64,000 nucleotides of DNA from an uncultured Aquimarina sp. (GCA_947496355.1 CANMCO010000006.1:62001-126000), one strand, 5' to 3'; positions 48,605-58,800 are shown, numbered from the stretch's first letter. Notes: generated from the letters alone by a model not told the origin. Numbers and translations are program-made.

Positions 48605-48698
48605 TTAAATAATCATTGTATTTTTTTGTTTTTATTTCATCCCAGTGTAACAATTTTGAAACTTCTGCATCAAAGGGGAAAATCAAAACATAAAAACA

Positions 48699-49538
48699 AT
48701 GAAAACATTTAGAATCACTCTCGTATTTTTAATAATTTTTAATATTGGATTTAGTCAAACTCCTGCCATAATAACTGAAATTGTAGGAAAAGGAGATCCG
48801 GTATTATTTCTTCCTGGTTTTACTACTCCGGGATCAATATGGAATGACACCGTAGATCATTTGACTTCAAAAAACCAAGCTCACCTAGTTTCGTATGCTG
48901 GGTTTAACGGTATTCAACCAATTGCACTGCCTTGGTACGATACCATTAAAAAAGAATTGATGGCTTATATCAAGGATAAAAAACTTACTAACGTTAAGAT
49001 TATAGGACACAGTATGGGAGGTAATCTTGCTGTTGATCTTGCCGCAGAACTGCCCCACGCAATTACTCATTTGATTATAGTAGATGCAATCCCTTGTATG
49101 AGAGAACTTATGATGCCAGGTGTACCCGTAAGTAATATTCAATATGATAGCCCTTACAATAAACAAATGCTTGCGATGGAAGAAACACAATTTAGACAAA
49201 CTGCAACAATGATGGGGCAAAATATGACCAACAATAAAGATAAGGTTGATACATTGATCAACTGGATTATGGAAGCTGATCGCGAAACTTACGTTTATGG
49301 ATATACCGACCTTCTGAAATTAGATTTGAGAGCAGTATTGAATAAAGTAACAGCAAAAACCTTAATTTTAGGAGCCTCATTCCCTACCGTAGAAATTGCA
49401 AAATCTAATTATAAAAAACAATATGCGAATCTATCCAACAAAACTATTCAAATGGCATTAGATAGTAAACACTTCATAATGTTTGATCAACCAGAGTGGT
49501 TCTATAACCAAGTAAATGCCTTTCTAGCAAATGAGTAA
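48699..49538 (+). CDS. Exported alpha/beta hydrolase
   Basis: The 279-residue protein has a signal peptide (1-20, ending GFSQ) and an alpha/beta hydrolase fold: DPVLFLPGFTTPG (oxyanion region), IIGHSMGGNLAVDLA with nucleophile S105, an aspartate strand around TLILGAS, and a C-terminal DSKHFIMFDQPEWF with the catalytic histidine. Its final codons overlap the start of the sigma factor gene (49531), an unusual coupling of a periplasmic hydrolase to an ECF sigma factor. That suggests the hydrolase is part of the regulated stress or envelope response. Confidence 0.88.
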   Translation: MKTFRITLVFLIIFNIGFSQTPAIITEIVGKGDPVLFLPGFTTPGSIWNDTVDHLTSKNQAHLVSYAGFNGIQPIALPWYDTIKKELMAYIKDKKLTNVKIIGHSMGGNLAVDLAAELPHAITHLIIVDAIPCMRELMMPGVPVSNIQYDSPYNKQMLAMEETQFRQTATMMGQNMTNNKDKVDTLINWIMEADRETYVYGYTDLLKLDLRAVLNKVTAKTLILGASFPTVEIAKSNYKKQYANLSNKTIQMALDSKHFIMFDQPEWFYNQVNAFLANE

Positions 49539-50025
49539 GAAGAACCAACAACTTTTTGAAGTTGTATATCGGGAATGTTATCCCATGGTACTACAAATGT
49601 GTCTGGGTTTTATGAAAGGAGATCAAAATCTGGCAAATGACCTCTCGCAAGAAGTATTTATCAATATCTGGAATGCTCTTATAAATTTCAAAGGAGAATC
49701 TACACATAAAACCTGGGTATATAGAATCACTGTTAACACTTGTCTGCAATACATCCGTAAAGAAAAAAAGAAGAAAAAACTGTCTTTAGAAAAAATCGAA
49801 CATACATTGGTAGATGAATCACAGGCGTTAAATACGGACCAAAATCAAAGTTTGTATCGAGCCATTGGTAAACTAGAGGAATTAGACAGATTAATCATTA
49901 TGATGGTACTAGAAGGACAGGATTACGACAATATATCCAATGTCTTGGGTATCAAACCTACTAATGTTAGGGTAAAAATTCACAGAATAAAAAAAAGACT
50001 AAAAAAAATATTAGACCATGAATAG
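49531..50025 (+). CDS. ECF-type RNA polymerase sigma factor
   Basis: The 164-residue protein has sigma region 2 (about 10-75: YRECYPMVLQMCLGFMKGD, DLSQEVFINIWNAL, TWVYRITVNTCLQ) and region 4 (about 105-160: DRLIIMMVLEGQDYDNISNVLGIKPTNVRVKIHRIKKRL). It overlaps the hydrolase gene before it and the membrane protein after it, so all three are translationally coupled. The following protein is the natural anti-sigma candidate. Confidence 0.93.
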   Translation: MSKKNQQLFEVVYRECYPMVLQMCLGFMKGDQNLANDLSQEVFINIWNALINFKGESTHKTWVYRITVNTCLQYIRKEKKKKKLSLEKIEHTLVDESQALNTDQNQSLYRAIGKLEELDRLIIMMVLEGQDYDNISNVLGIKPTNVRVKIHRIKKRLKKILDHE

Positions 50026-50623
50026 CGATTTTAATGAATTACAACGCCAGTGGCAAAAAGATAAAGAAGATATAGAAAGTAATCCCGAAATAATAGACAA
50101 TATGTTATCATCTGTAAAGAAGAAAAAAGACGCAACTATACGTTTTCAATTCGGAAATATCATTGTATTGCTTATTACTATGATTGGAATTTCGGTCTTT
50201 TTCTACTATGTCGCTCCAGTAAAAGAGTTTATTAGCAGAATTGGTGTTGGTTTGATGATTGGTGGGTTACTGATTAGGATCATTATCGAGCTGATTAGTG
50301 TAGTAAAATCCAAAAAAATTGATGTTGGAGATGAAGTCTTAGAAGCAACACAAAATGCTCTTAATTTCTATACATTCAGAAAAAAGATCCATGGACCCGT
50401 GACTATCATTATAATAGCGTTATACACCATCGGTTTTTATATGATCACTCCAGAATTTAGTTTATATTTCGATACTTGGCAAATGATCCTTATTGATGTT
50501 TCATACCTAGTAGCCGCTCTTATTTTTATTCCTATAGTAAGAAAAAGTATTAAGAAAGAAGTAAAGACATTATTAGAGATTATTGAGTTAAAAAATAAAA
50601 TGGTTAATGAAAACCCAAAATAA
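50018..50623 (+). CDS. Membrane protein, probable partner (anti-sigma candidate) of the ECF sigma factor
   Basis: The 201-residue protein has a polar N-terminus (about 1-42: NSDFNELQRQWQKDKEDIES), four transmembrane helices (about 45-66, 73-93, 128-147, 155-175) and a basic tail. Its gene overlaps the sigma factor by eight bases. It lacks the zinc-binding HxxxCxxC of classical anti-sigma factors. The cytoplasmic N-terminus could hold the sigma factor, but this rests on gene order. Similar sigma/membrane-protein pairs are common in Bacteroidota. Confidence 0.7.
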   Translation: MNSDFNELQRQWQKDKEDIESNPEIIDNMLSSVKKKKDATIRFQFGNIIVLLITMIGISVFFYYVAPVKEFISRIGVGLMIGGLLIRIIIELISVVKSKKIDVGDEVLEATQNALNFYTFRKKIHGPVTIIIIALYTIGFYMITPEFSLYFDTWQMILIDVSYLVAALIFIPIVRKSIKKEVKTLLEIIELKNKMVNENPK

Positions 50624-50679
50624 AAATCAACCTATAATCAACTACTTCAGGATATAGTATCTTAGTAAAAAAATAAACT

Positions 50680-51636
50680 ATCAAAAAGATTATTTTTATC
50701 ATACCACCCAAAGTTCATTTACTAGATATTAATGGTCCTGCGCATATCTTTTATGAAGCTAGAGACTATGGTGCCGATGTTAGTCTTCATTTTGTTACCT
50801 TAGATAATCAAGAACAAGTAGAAAGTAGTGCAGGGTTATACTTTTCTAAGCTCTCAAGATTCGAAGAATTTGAACTTAAAGAAAATGATTTTATTTTTAT
50901 TCCAGGAATAGAATTCCATCTACTCTCTGATATAAATTTTATAAAAAAAAGAGACGTATTCTTTAGCTGGCTTCGCCGTCAATATAAAAACGGGGTGACC
51001 ATTTGTTCAGTTTGTACAGGTACGTTCTTATTAGCAGAATCAGGATTACTAGATAATCGTACATGTACAACTCACTGGAAATATTTTTCTGAATTTACTG
51101 ATAGATTTCCTCAAGTAGAGCTCATTGATAATAGGTTATTTGTAATAGATAATCGTTTATTTTCTAGTGCAGGAGTTAGCTCTGGCATTGATCTTTCTCT
51201 ATATATCATAGAACGGCTATACGGGCCTAAATTTGCGACTGACATTGCCAAAGAGGTTGTTTTGTATTTTCGTCGTAGCGAGTCTGATCCTCAGTTAAGT
51301 GTTTTTCTACAATACAGAAATCATATGGATACTCGCATCCATGATGCCCAAGATTATATTACAAATAACTTTCATTCTTCATTTACTATAGATGATATGG
51401 CACAACATTTACATATGAGTAGTCGTAATTTGACCCGTCTTTTTAAAAAGATCACAGGAATCACAGTGGGTTTATACTTAGAAAAACTAAGAGTAGACAA
51501 AGCCCGGCTTCTTTTATCTGAAGGTAACAAAGTCGATTATGTAACTACTCTATGTGGGTTGAAAAGTACTAATCAATTAAGGAGTTTATTAAAAAAACAT
51601 CTTGGGATTGTTCCTAAGGACATTTCTACTCTCTAA
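50680..51636 (+). CDS. GlxA-type transcriptional regulator (DJ-1/PfpI plus AraC), start codon apparently ATC
   Basis: The 318-codon frame opens KKIIFIIPPKVHLLDINGPA, a standard GlxA-family N-terminus, and continues through a DJ-1/PfpI domain (VTICSVCTGTFLLAESGLLD with the elbow cysteine) to an AraC helix-turn-helix (about 215-318: TIDDMAQHLHMSSRNLTRLF). Full family length is reached only if translation begins at ATC 50680, directly before those residues; in-frame TAA lies two codons earlier and the first standard start is GTG 50995, inside the core of the DJ-1 domain. Either ATC is used or an ATG has been lost and the gene is newly silent; there are no internal stops. It may act with the DJ-1 protein that follows. 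Confidence 0.82.
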   Translation: MKKIIFIIPPKVHLLDINGPAHIFYEARDYGADVSLHFVTLDNQEQVESSAGLYFSKLSRFEEFELKENDFIFIPGIEFHLLSDINFIKKRDVFFSWLRRQYKNGVTICSVCTGTFLLAESGLLDNRTCTTHWKYFSEFTDRFPQVELIDNRLFVIDNRLFSSAGVSSGIDLSLYIIERLYGPKFATDIAKEVVLYFRRSESDPQLSVFLQYRNHMDTRIHDAQDYITNNFHSSFTIDDMAQHLHMSSRNLTRLFKKITGITVGLYLEKLRVDKARLLLSEGNKVDYVTTLCGLKSTNQLRSLLKKHLGIVPKDISTL

Positions 51637-51724
51637 TACTTGTCCTAATACTGCGCATTGTTGTCCTTTCTTTACCTATAAAATACCTTTAGTTTTATAG
51701 TCAGAAATCCGAAATCAAAAAACA

Positions 51725-52786
51725 ATGCAAAAATTATTCTTTATATTACTCATTATTAATTTCTCTGTTTTTTCGCAATCCGTCACAGAGAATAACAATA
51801 TTTATGTATGCCCACCTTGCAACAGTAGTTGTGATACTTTAGAATTTGGCAAACCCGGAATTTGTAATCATTGCAATATGAAACTTATTACAAAAAAAGA
51901 ATTAAAAGAACTTACTACTGAAAAAAAGAAAATAGCCTTCTACCTTCAACCTGGAATAGAAATATTAGATTTTGCCGGGCCAATGGAGGTGTTTGCTTAT
52001 GCTAACTTCGAAGTTTTTACGGTTTCTAAAACCAAGGACCCCATTATATCTCAAGGAATATTAAAAATTATTCCAGATTATAGTATAGCCGATAGCCCTA
52101 AAGCTGATATTCTGGCATTTTTTGGAGGAAACTCTTCTTCTGCTTTTAGCGATACCAAAGTGATTCAATGGATCAAATCACAAAAAGATATTGATTATCA
52201 TTTCTCTGTTTGTACTGGTGCTTTTGCATTAGCAAAAGCAGGAATTTTACATGATAAAACGGCTACTACTTTTCATAGCGCATTAAATGATTTAGAAAAA
52301 AACCATCCAGATATTACGGTTATTAAAGGTGCTCGATTTGTCGATAACGGAAAAGTAATTACTACTGCAGGTATTTCTGCAGGTATTGATGGAGCCTTGC
52401 ATCTGGTTGCAAAGTTACAAGGGTTTAATGAAGCTAGAAAAATAGCCTATCATATGGAATACGATAAATGGATTCCCGGTGAGGGGTTGATCATATCAGA
52501 AGACGATCCCTACAAAAATTTTAAAGACACTGCAGTACTCGAAATGTATACCGGAACCTTTGAATATCTCAATGGGACTCAAGTAGAACTAAAAATCAAT
52601 CAAAGAGAAAAATCTCTTTATGCCATTGTTGAAGGAATGAATTATCCTATTTTCTACATGGGAGATAATACATTTACAAATATTGCTGAACATGAAATCA
52701 ACTTTGTTACCGATGAAAACGAAAATATTATAGGTTTTACATCCTCTGAACATCCAGATACACTATTTAATAAGTTAGAAAAGTGA
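51725..52786 (+). CDS. Exported DJ-1/PfpI protein with an N-terminal metal-binding domain
   Basis: The 353-residue protein has a signal peptide (about 1-16), a four-cysteine heavy-metal-binding-like segment (YVCPPCNSSCDTLEFGKPGI then CNHCNMKL, about 27-58), and a DJ-1/PfpI domain (about 68-250: IAFYLQPGIEILDFAGPMEV, and elbow C in SVCTGAFALAKAG). A C-terminal beta-rich tail (about 265-350, ALEMYTGTFEYLNGTQVELK-like) recalls DUF3471 domains. It resembles an exported cousin of the GlxA-type regulator just upstream (88 bases), whose DJ-1 domain it echoes, and the two may act together. Substrate or chaperone role is unknown. Confidence 0.82.
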   Translation: MQKLFFILLIINFSVFSQSVTENNNIYVCPPCNSSCDTLEFGKPGICNHCNMKLITKKELKELTTEKKKIAFYLQPGIEILDFAGPMEVFAYANFEVFTVSKTKDPIISQGILKIIPDYSIADSPKADILAFFGGNSSSAFSDTKVIQWIKSQKDIDYHFSVCTGAFALAKAGILHDKTATTFHSALNDLEKNHPDITVIKGARFVDNGKVITTAGISAGIDGALHLVAKLQGFNEARKIAYHMEYDKWIPGEGLIISEDDPYKNFKDTAVLEMYTGTFEYLNGTQVELKINQREKSLYAIVEGMNYPIFYMGDNTFTNIAEHEINFVTDENENIIGFTSSEHPDTLFNKLEK

Positions 52787-52882
52787 GCATATCACCCAAT
52801 ATGTTAAATTTTATAATGATTTGGTAGAATGTTTAAAATGCTCGCAGGTTATAAAAAATCATGCCTTTTCTATCAAAACACA

Positions 52883-52927
52883 AAGTCCTAAAAGATATAG
52901 GTCGCACCTAGTAATCTTTTAGGACTT
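52883..52927. terminator. Strong two-way hairpin between convergent genes
   Basis: AAGTCCTAAAAGAT (52883-52896) and ATCTTTTAGGACTT (52914-52927) form a perfect 14-pair stem, with an inner stem TAGGT/ACCTA. It sits between the ends of the rightward DJ-1 gene and the leftward 52957 gene. A-rich and T-rich flanks on both sides suit termination in both directions. Confidence 0.8.
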
Positions 52928-52956
52928 AATTATTTTAACAAATTAATTATATACCA

Positions 52957-53430
52957 TTATTTCTTTTTCCATTTGCCATTACCTCCTACCTCAAATAACG
53001 AAATACCTAAACAAGGACCATTATATTGCCCTATAGGAGTTTTCCCTTTTAAGAATGTAATCTGGAATATCCCTCCTCCTTTAGAAATCCCTTGGGCATG
53101 ATAACCTGTAGTGTTTTTCCATAATCCATCCCAACTACTATAAGCCGTATATATCATTCCCACAGATGAGATAGCTGCTACTCCTGCACCCCACGACTTT
53201 TGTTTAAAAATATAAGGCTTGTCCATGGGTTCGCAAGTCACCTGTCCAAAAACTCCTACAAAAGTAATTGATCCAGTTGCCGCAATTGGTGCTGGAGCAT
53301 TGGCCCCTCTTATAGATTCTAGAAAATCATTAACTTCTTTCTCCTCTAACCTTCCTTTAAATGCTTCTTGTGTTGCTATATCTGCAACTTCAATAAGTTT
53401 TTGTGTATTCACTTCATTGTTACTAATCAT
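52957..53430 (-). CDS. Small protein with a C-terminal domain resembling the Vap (virulence-associated) barrel
   Basis: The 157-residue protein begins with a polar helical stretch (1-50) with no clear signal peptide. The rest is glycine-rich beta: GSITFVGVFGQVTC, MIYTAYSSWDGLWKNTTGYH, GIFQITFLKGKTPIGQYNGP and an ending VGGNGKWKK. The order of these phrases, including an early GLWKNT, a GQYNG strand and a final GG.G.W, resembles the VapA/VapB family of Rhodococcus equi beta-barrels. This is pattern resemblance only. The gene is the only leftward one in the accessory region, flanked by a strong hairpin on one side and a long gene-free stretch on the other. Confidence 0.6.
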   Translation of the reverse strand: MISNNEVNTQKLIEVADIATQEAFKGRLEEKEVNDFLESIRGANAPAPIAATGSITFVGVFGQVTCEPMDKPYIFKQKSWGAGVAAISSVGMIYTAYSSWDGLWKNTTGYHAQGISKGGGIFQITFLKGKTPIGQYNGPCLGISLFEVGGNGKWKKK

Positions 53431-53813
53431 AATATACCTCTTTTCTAATGATGACCCCTACTCTATTTACCTTCAGGCTTTTCGGATAACGCCTTCGTAA
53501 CAAAAAACAATAGTGGCTACTTAATCGAATATTTTGTTTTAAGTACCTTACAAATATCCTATCGCCAACTCTTAAATAAAAGACCATAAATACCCTTTTT
53601 ATAGAAACAGGAAAACTACGTGGTTATATATCACAACCCGCAATAAGCATTATAAAACTCTTAAAATTCGATGTAGTATTCTTCAAAGACCCAATTGTAG
53701 ATTGGCTCTTATCCGTTATTATACGCGATGATTCTTAGAAAATTAATAAATATCACTAGGCAACCATTTAGTAAAAATTTACGTTTATAATAGTGAACTA
53801 AATACTTAAAAAC
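53431..53813. other. 383-base gene-free stretch with a possible coding relic
   Basis: No complete gene is seen. Frame 53580-53738 (plus strand) reads as a plausible protein tail, including LRGYISQPAISIIKLLKF and VFFKDPIVDWLLS before a TAG stop, but has no start codon in context and no recognised family. It may be the remnant of a gene cut by rearrangement or chance. The left end must hold the promoter of the leftward Vap-like gene and the right end that of the membrane protein at 53814. Confidence 0.3.
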
Positions 53814-54212
53814 ATGACGGATACAAAAAACAAAGCTAAAACCTCTAAAATTTTTCGTATTGTCGGAAGCAGCCTTTTGTTGATCATGGCCGTATTTCAT
53901 GGTAGTGGTTTTTCGTATGTTAGTAAATCCATAGCAACCTCGAATGTAGAAGGTTTTCTTAAAGAAATTGTACCAGCATTATTTGCTCACCCAACAATTC
54001 ACCTTATTGGACTTGCCGCTTTTGGGATTTTGACACTTTACCTAAAACAAGAAATTAAAAAAGTAGTACTCTTACTTTCGCTACTCATTGTCACTGATGC
54101 CTTGTTAGCATTTTATTTGGGTGGTATAATACCTGATCTTTTACTTACTGTAGCGGCATTATGCTTTGTAATTACAGGTTGGAGACCCAGTTCTGATCAT
54201 ACGGATTTGTAA
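53814..54212 (+). CDS. Small integral membrane protein of unknown function
   Basis: The 132-residue protein has four hydrophobic segments (about 16-38, 58-76, 80-100 and 106-124) and a short polar N-terminus. No catalytic or family motif is recognised; the layout is that of many small Bacteroidota membrane proteins. It precedes an AraC regulator by 76 bases, possibly as a regulated partner. Confidence 0.62.
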   Translation: MTDTKNKAKTSKIFRIVGSSLLLIMAVFHGSGFSYVSKSIATSNVEGFLKEIVPALFAHPTIHLIGLAAFGILTLYLKQEIKKVVLLLSLLIVTDALLAFYLGGIIPDLLLTVAALCFVITGWRPSSDHTDL

Positions 54213-54288
54213 TTACCTGCTATGTTAATAATCGAATCAAGAAAAATTACGACCTTTATTCAGATCATACAGGCAATCAGAATTAGTT

Positions 54289-55095
54289 ATGAAGATTTTA
54301 TCAAAAGGTATATATTATGGTTCAAAGAAATCAGAGCTCCATATTAATGGTATAATATTGTCTGAATATAATTATGACATACCCAGAACGGATTGGCATT
54401 TTCATGAAAATCCATATTTTATGTATCTACTTCAAGGGAATTTGTATGACTATAATAAAAAACGAAAAACAAATTGTCCAAATGGAAGTTTACTATTGCA
54501 TAACTGGCAAGAACAGCATTGTAATGAAAAAGAATCTCAATTTGCTAGGGGATTTCATATTGAATTTGAAAGGAAATGGTTTGAGGATAAAAAATTGAAT
54601 ATTGAACTTTGGGAAGGTAGTCAATTGATTATAAATCCTAGACTATATCACCTCATCGGAAAGCTGTATTATGAATTCAAGACTCAAGATGAATATTCTG
54701 AGCTTGCCATTGAATTATTATTACTACAATTGTGTGAAAACACTCAGGAAATCCAAAGTCAATCTCTAATTTACGAACCTTCTTGGGTAAAAGACCTTAA
54801 AGAATTGCTGCATGACGCACATGAAAAAATAAGTTTAAAATCCCTGTCTGAGCAATTAGGAGTCCATCCGGTTCATATATCCAGGGCAATACCTAAATAT
54901 TTGTCTGTTAATCTAGGTGAATACCTACGTCAGGCTAAAATAAAACAATCCCTTAATTTTTTGATCGACAACAAGTACTCACTGACCGAAGTTGCTTACA
55001 AAAGTGGGTTTTCTGATCAAAGTCATTTTACCAAAACCTTTAAATCCTATTTTGGGATGACTCCAAAAGTATATGAAAGGATGCTACACGAATAA
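54289..55095 (+). CDS. AraC-family transcriptional regulator
   Basis: The 268-residue protein has a cupin-like N-terminal sensing domain (about 10-110: DWHFHENPYFMYLLQGNLYD with paired histidines) and an AraC helix-turn-helix (about 170-268: ISLKSLSEQLGVHPVHISRA, EVAYKSGFSDQSHFTKTFKS, FGMTPKVYERML). The effector is unknown. It may regulate the small membrane protein gene before it or the YdeI-like gene after it. Confidence 0.92.
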   Translation: MKILSKGIYYGSKKSELHINGIILSEYNYDIPRTDWHFHENPYFMYLLQGNLYDYNKKRKTNCPNGSLLLHNWQEQHCNEKESQFARGFHIEFERKWFEDKKLNIELWEGSQLIINPRLYHLIGKLYYEFKTQDEYSELAIELLLLQLCENTQEIQSQSLIYEPSWVKDLKELLHDAHEKISLKSLSEQLGVHPVHISRAIPKYLSVNLGEYLRQAKIKQSLNFLIDNKYSLTEVAYKSGFSDQSHFTKTFKSYFGMTPKVYERMLHE

Positions 55096-55200
55096 TTATG
55101 TATGTTAATTTCATTCTATCATACTTTATATAAAGGTCCCACATTGCAACCAACAGAAAAATTATTACCTTGATGCAGCAATCTTATCCAGGTATTTTTT

Positions 55201-55779
55201 ATGACCAATAAACCCGAATTATATTTCAAAAATGATCAGGAATGGCGTTTCTGGTTACATGACAACCATAACAATTCTGATGGGGTCTATTTGATTTTTT
55301 TTAAAGTAGAAACCAAAAAAACCAGCATGCGATGGGAAGAAGCCGTAAAAGTAGCATTATGTTATGGGTGGATAGATTCTACCGTTAAAAGATTGGATAA
55401 TGAGCGTCGTAGACAATATTTCTGCCCTCGTAAACCCAAAAGTGTGTGGAGCAAAGTCAACAAAAACTACATCTTAGAGCTAATAAAAGATAAATTAATG
55501 CATGAGAGTGGTTTGGCTAGTATTGAAATTGCCAAAAAAAATGGTTCTTGGATTGCTCTAGATGATGTTGAAAACGGTATTATCCCAGAGGATCTTCAAA
55601 AAGCATTTGACCGGCATTCTAAAGCTTTTAAAAATTATCAAAATTTTGCGAAAGGTTACAGGAAAAGCTATTTATATTGGCTTAATCAGGCCAAACGCCA
55701 GGAAACCCGAGATAAACGCATAGTGGAGATCATCAAATTTTGCGAAGCAAACCAGAAAAATAGAGGAAACTGGGGATAG
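55201..55779 (+). CDS. YdeI/OmpD-associated family protein
   Basis: The 192-residue protein matches the YdeI/OmdA type: early DQEWRFWLHDN, the core SMRWEEAVKVALCYGWIDST, RRQYFCPRKPKSVWSKVN, and a C-terminal DLQKAFDRHSKAFKNYQNFA then SYLYWLNQAKRQETRDKRI. Members have been tied to envelope protection, including bacteriocin resistance in some species, but the biochemical role is unclear. No signal peptide. Confidence 0.88.
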   Translation: MTNKPELYFKNDQEWRFWLHDNHNNSDGVYLIFFKVETKKTSMRWEEAVKVALCYGWIDSTVKRLDNERRRQYFCPRKPKSVWSKVNKNYILELIKDKLMHESGLASIEIAKKNGSWIALDDVENGIIPEDLQKAFDRHSKAFKNYQNFAKGYRKSYLYWLNQAKRQETRDKRIVEIIKFCEANQKNRGNWG

Positions 55780-55850
55780 TCTGCATTAACACCACTTTAA
55801 GATAATTTATGATTGAAATCATTATTTTCGATTCACATAAATTACTCGTC

Positions 55851-58800
55851 ATGCACAAGCACATTATTACATCTCTAATATTGGGATTATTTATAATTAC
55901 AACTACACAAGCTCAAAAAGACAAAAAGGATAAAAAAGAAGAAGAAAAGTGGAACGTTTCTAACCCTAAGGGAGAGTTTAACTATAAAGATCATAAGTTT
56001 TCTACCGATCAAGGTACCTGGATGAACCTGGATATAAGTCCAGATGGAAAAACTATCGTTTTTGACCTTCTAGGTGATATTTACAGCATGCCAGTTACAG
56101 GTGGGAAAGCAAAAGTATTGCGTACAGGAATCCCTTTTGAAGTTCAACCTCGTTTTAGTCCAGATGGTAAGAAAATATCTTTCACTAGTGATGCAGGGGG
56201 TGGTGATAATATATGGATAATGAATAATGACGGAAGCAATCCTAAACAGATCACCAAAGAGAAATTTCGACTATTAAATAATGCTACATGGATGCCTGAT
56301 GGTAATTATTTGGTCGCTAGAAAACATTTTACTTCACAACGTTCACTGGGAGCTGGAGAAATGTGGCAATATCATATCACAGGCGGTACAGGACTACAGT
56401 TGACAAAGAAAAAAAATGAACAACAAGATGTAAACGAACCTAACATCTCTTCAGATGGTAAATACATGTATTATAGCGAAGATATGTATCCCGGAGGATT
56501 CTTCCAATATAACAAAGATCCAAACAAACAGATTTATGTTATAAAAAGATATGAGTTTGAAACTGGCAAAACAATAACTATTACAGGTGGACCAGGAGGA
56601 GCTGCCAGACCACAAGTTTCGAGGGATGGTAAAAAGCTGGCATTTGTTAAGCGAGTTAGAACAAAAACTGTTTTATACATCCACGATCTCGAAACTGGTG
56701 AAGAATGGCCAATTTATGATCAATTAAACAAAGATCAACAAGAAGCATGGGCCATTTTTGGTATCTATCCAAACTATAGCTGGATGCCAAACAATAAGGA
56801 AATTGTTTTTTGGTCAGGCGGAAAGATTAATAAAATTAATGTAGAAAGTAAATCGGTAACTAATATTCCATTTACTGTGGATGCGACTATAAAGATTGCA
56901 GAAACCTTACATTTTGACTCACCAGTAGCTCCTGATAATTTTACATCTAAAGTAATTCGTAATGCGATTACTTCTCCAGACGGAAAAACTGTAGTATTTA
57001 GTGCTCTGGGGTATTTATGGAGTAAATCTCTACCAAAAGGAAAACCGCAACGGCTTACCAATCAATCAACTCATTTCGAATTTGAGCCAAGTTTTTCTCC
57101 TGATGGAAAACACATTGTTTATGTAACCTGGAATGATGAAGATTTAGGTGCTGTTAGCAAAATACCTGTTACCGGAGGAACACCAACCAAGTTAACAACT
57201 GAAAAAGGCATATACAGAACTCCTGTTTATAATGCTTCTAACGACTTGATAACCTATAGAAAAGAGGGCGGAAATAGTGATCAAGGATTAAGTTTTACAA
57301 AAAATACAGGGATTTATACCATGTCTTCTACAGGTGCTAATAATAAACTTGTTACCGATGAAGGTGAATATCCTATATTCTCTACTAACGGCAAACGTAT
57401 TTTTTATCAAACCGGAGGTACTTATTTTGGTGAGCTTACCAAAAAACTAATGTCCGTAGACCTTAATGGTAAAGACAAGAAGACACACATTAAATCAAAA
57501 TATGCCAATCGATTGGTCCCAAGCCCTGATAATAAATGGATTGCTTTCACAAACTTGCACAAGGCATTTATTGCTCCCTTAGTATTAAATGGAAAAGAGA
57601 TTGATCTTGATAATAAGTCCAAAGTAGTGCCCGTTTCTCAGATTTCCAAAGATGCCGGTATCAACCTACATTGGTCTAAGGATAGCAAGAAAGTTTTTTG
57701 GACACTGGGAGATGAATATTTCTCTAACGATGTTAAAGATAGGTTTACCTTTTTACCAAGTTCTCCCGAAAAGGTTGGTGAAGTAACTTCCAAAGGAATT
57801 AAAATTGATTTATCTGTTAAAACTGATGTTCCGCAAGGTAGGATAGCATTTACTAATGCTCGAATCATTACCATGGAAGGAGATCAAGTGATTGAAGATG
57901 GAGCTATTATAATTAAAGACAATCGTATAGAAAAAATTGGCAATGCCTCGGAGATAACAGTCCCAGTAGATGCAAAAGTGTATGATATTAAAGGAAAAAC
58001 GATCATGCCTGGAATTGTTGATGCACATGCGCATATTGGTGGTTTTAGATATGGATTAACTACTCAGAAACATTGGCAATTATATGCTAATCTCGCCTTT
58101 GGTGTGACTACTGCTCACGACCCTTCTGCAAATACCGAATCTATTTTCACCATGTCTGAAATGATAAAGAGCGGAAAAATGGTTGGTCCTCGCCTCTACT
58201 CTACAGGAATCATTCTGTACGGAGCAGATGGTGATTTTAAAGCTGTAGTAAACAAATTAGAAGATGCAAAGTCATCAATAAGACGAACTAAAGCATTTGG
58301 TGCTAAATCGGTAAAAAGTTACAATCAACCACGTAGAGATCAGCGTCAACAGGTACTTCAGGCAGCACGAGAGCTTCAAATTAATGTAGTTCCAGAAGGA
58401 GGATCTACTTTTTATCACAATATGACTATGATTATGGATGGTCATACCGGAGTAGAACATAATATTCCGGTCGCACCTGTTTATAAAGACGTAAATGAAT
58501 TATGGAAAACTAGTAAAACAGGATATACACCAACACTAATCGTGAATTATGGTGGTATGAATGGTGAATATTATTTCTACCAAAAGGATAATGTTTGGGA
58601 GAATGAAAAACTACTGAAGTACACACCAAGGTCAATCGTAGATGCCAGATCAAGACATAGAACAATGGTACCAGATGAAGAATATGAAAATGGCCATATT
58701 TTAGTATCAAAAACCTGTAAAGCATTGACCGATCAAGGCGTTAAAGTAAATCTTGGTGCTCATGGACAACTACAAGGATTAGGAGCACATTGGGAATTAT

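Noticed and set aside
53709..53900. Minus-strand frame next to the membrane protein gene
   Set aside because: Largely antisense to the 53814 gene and its leader; composition typical of a shadow.
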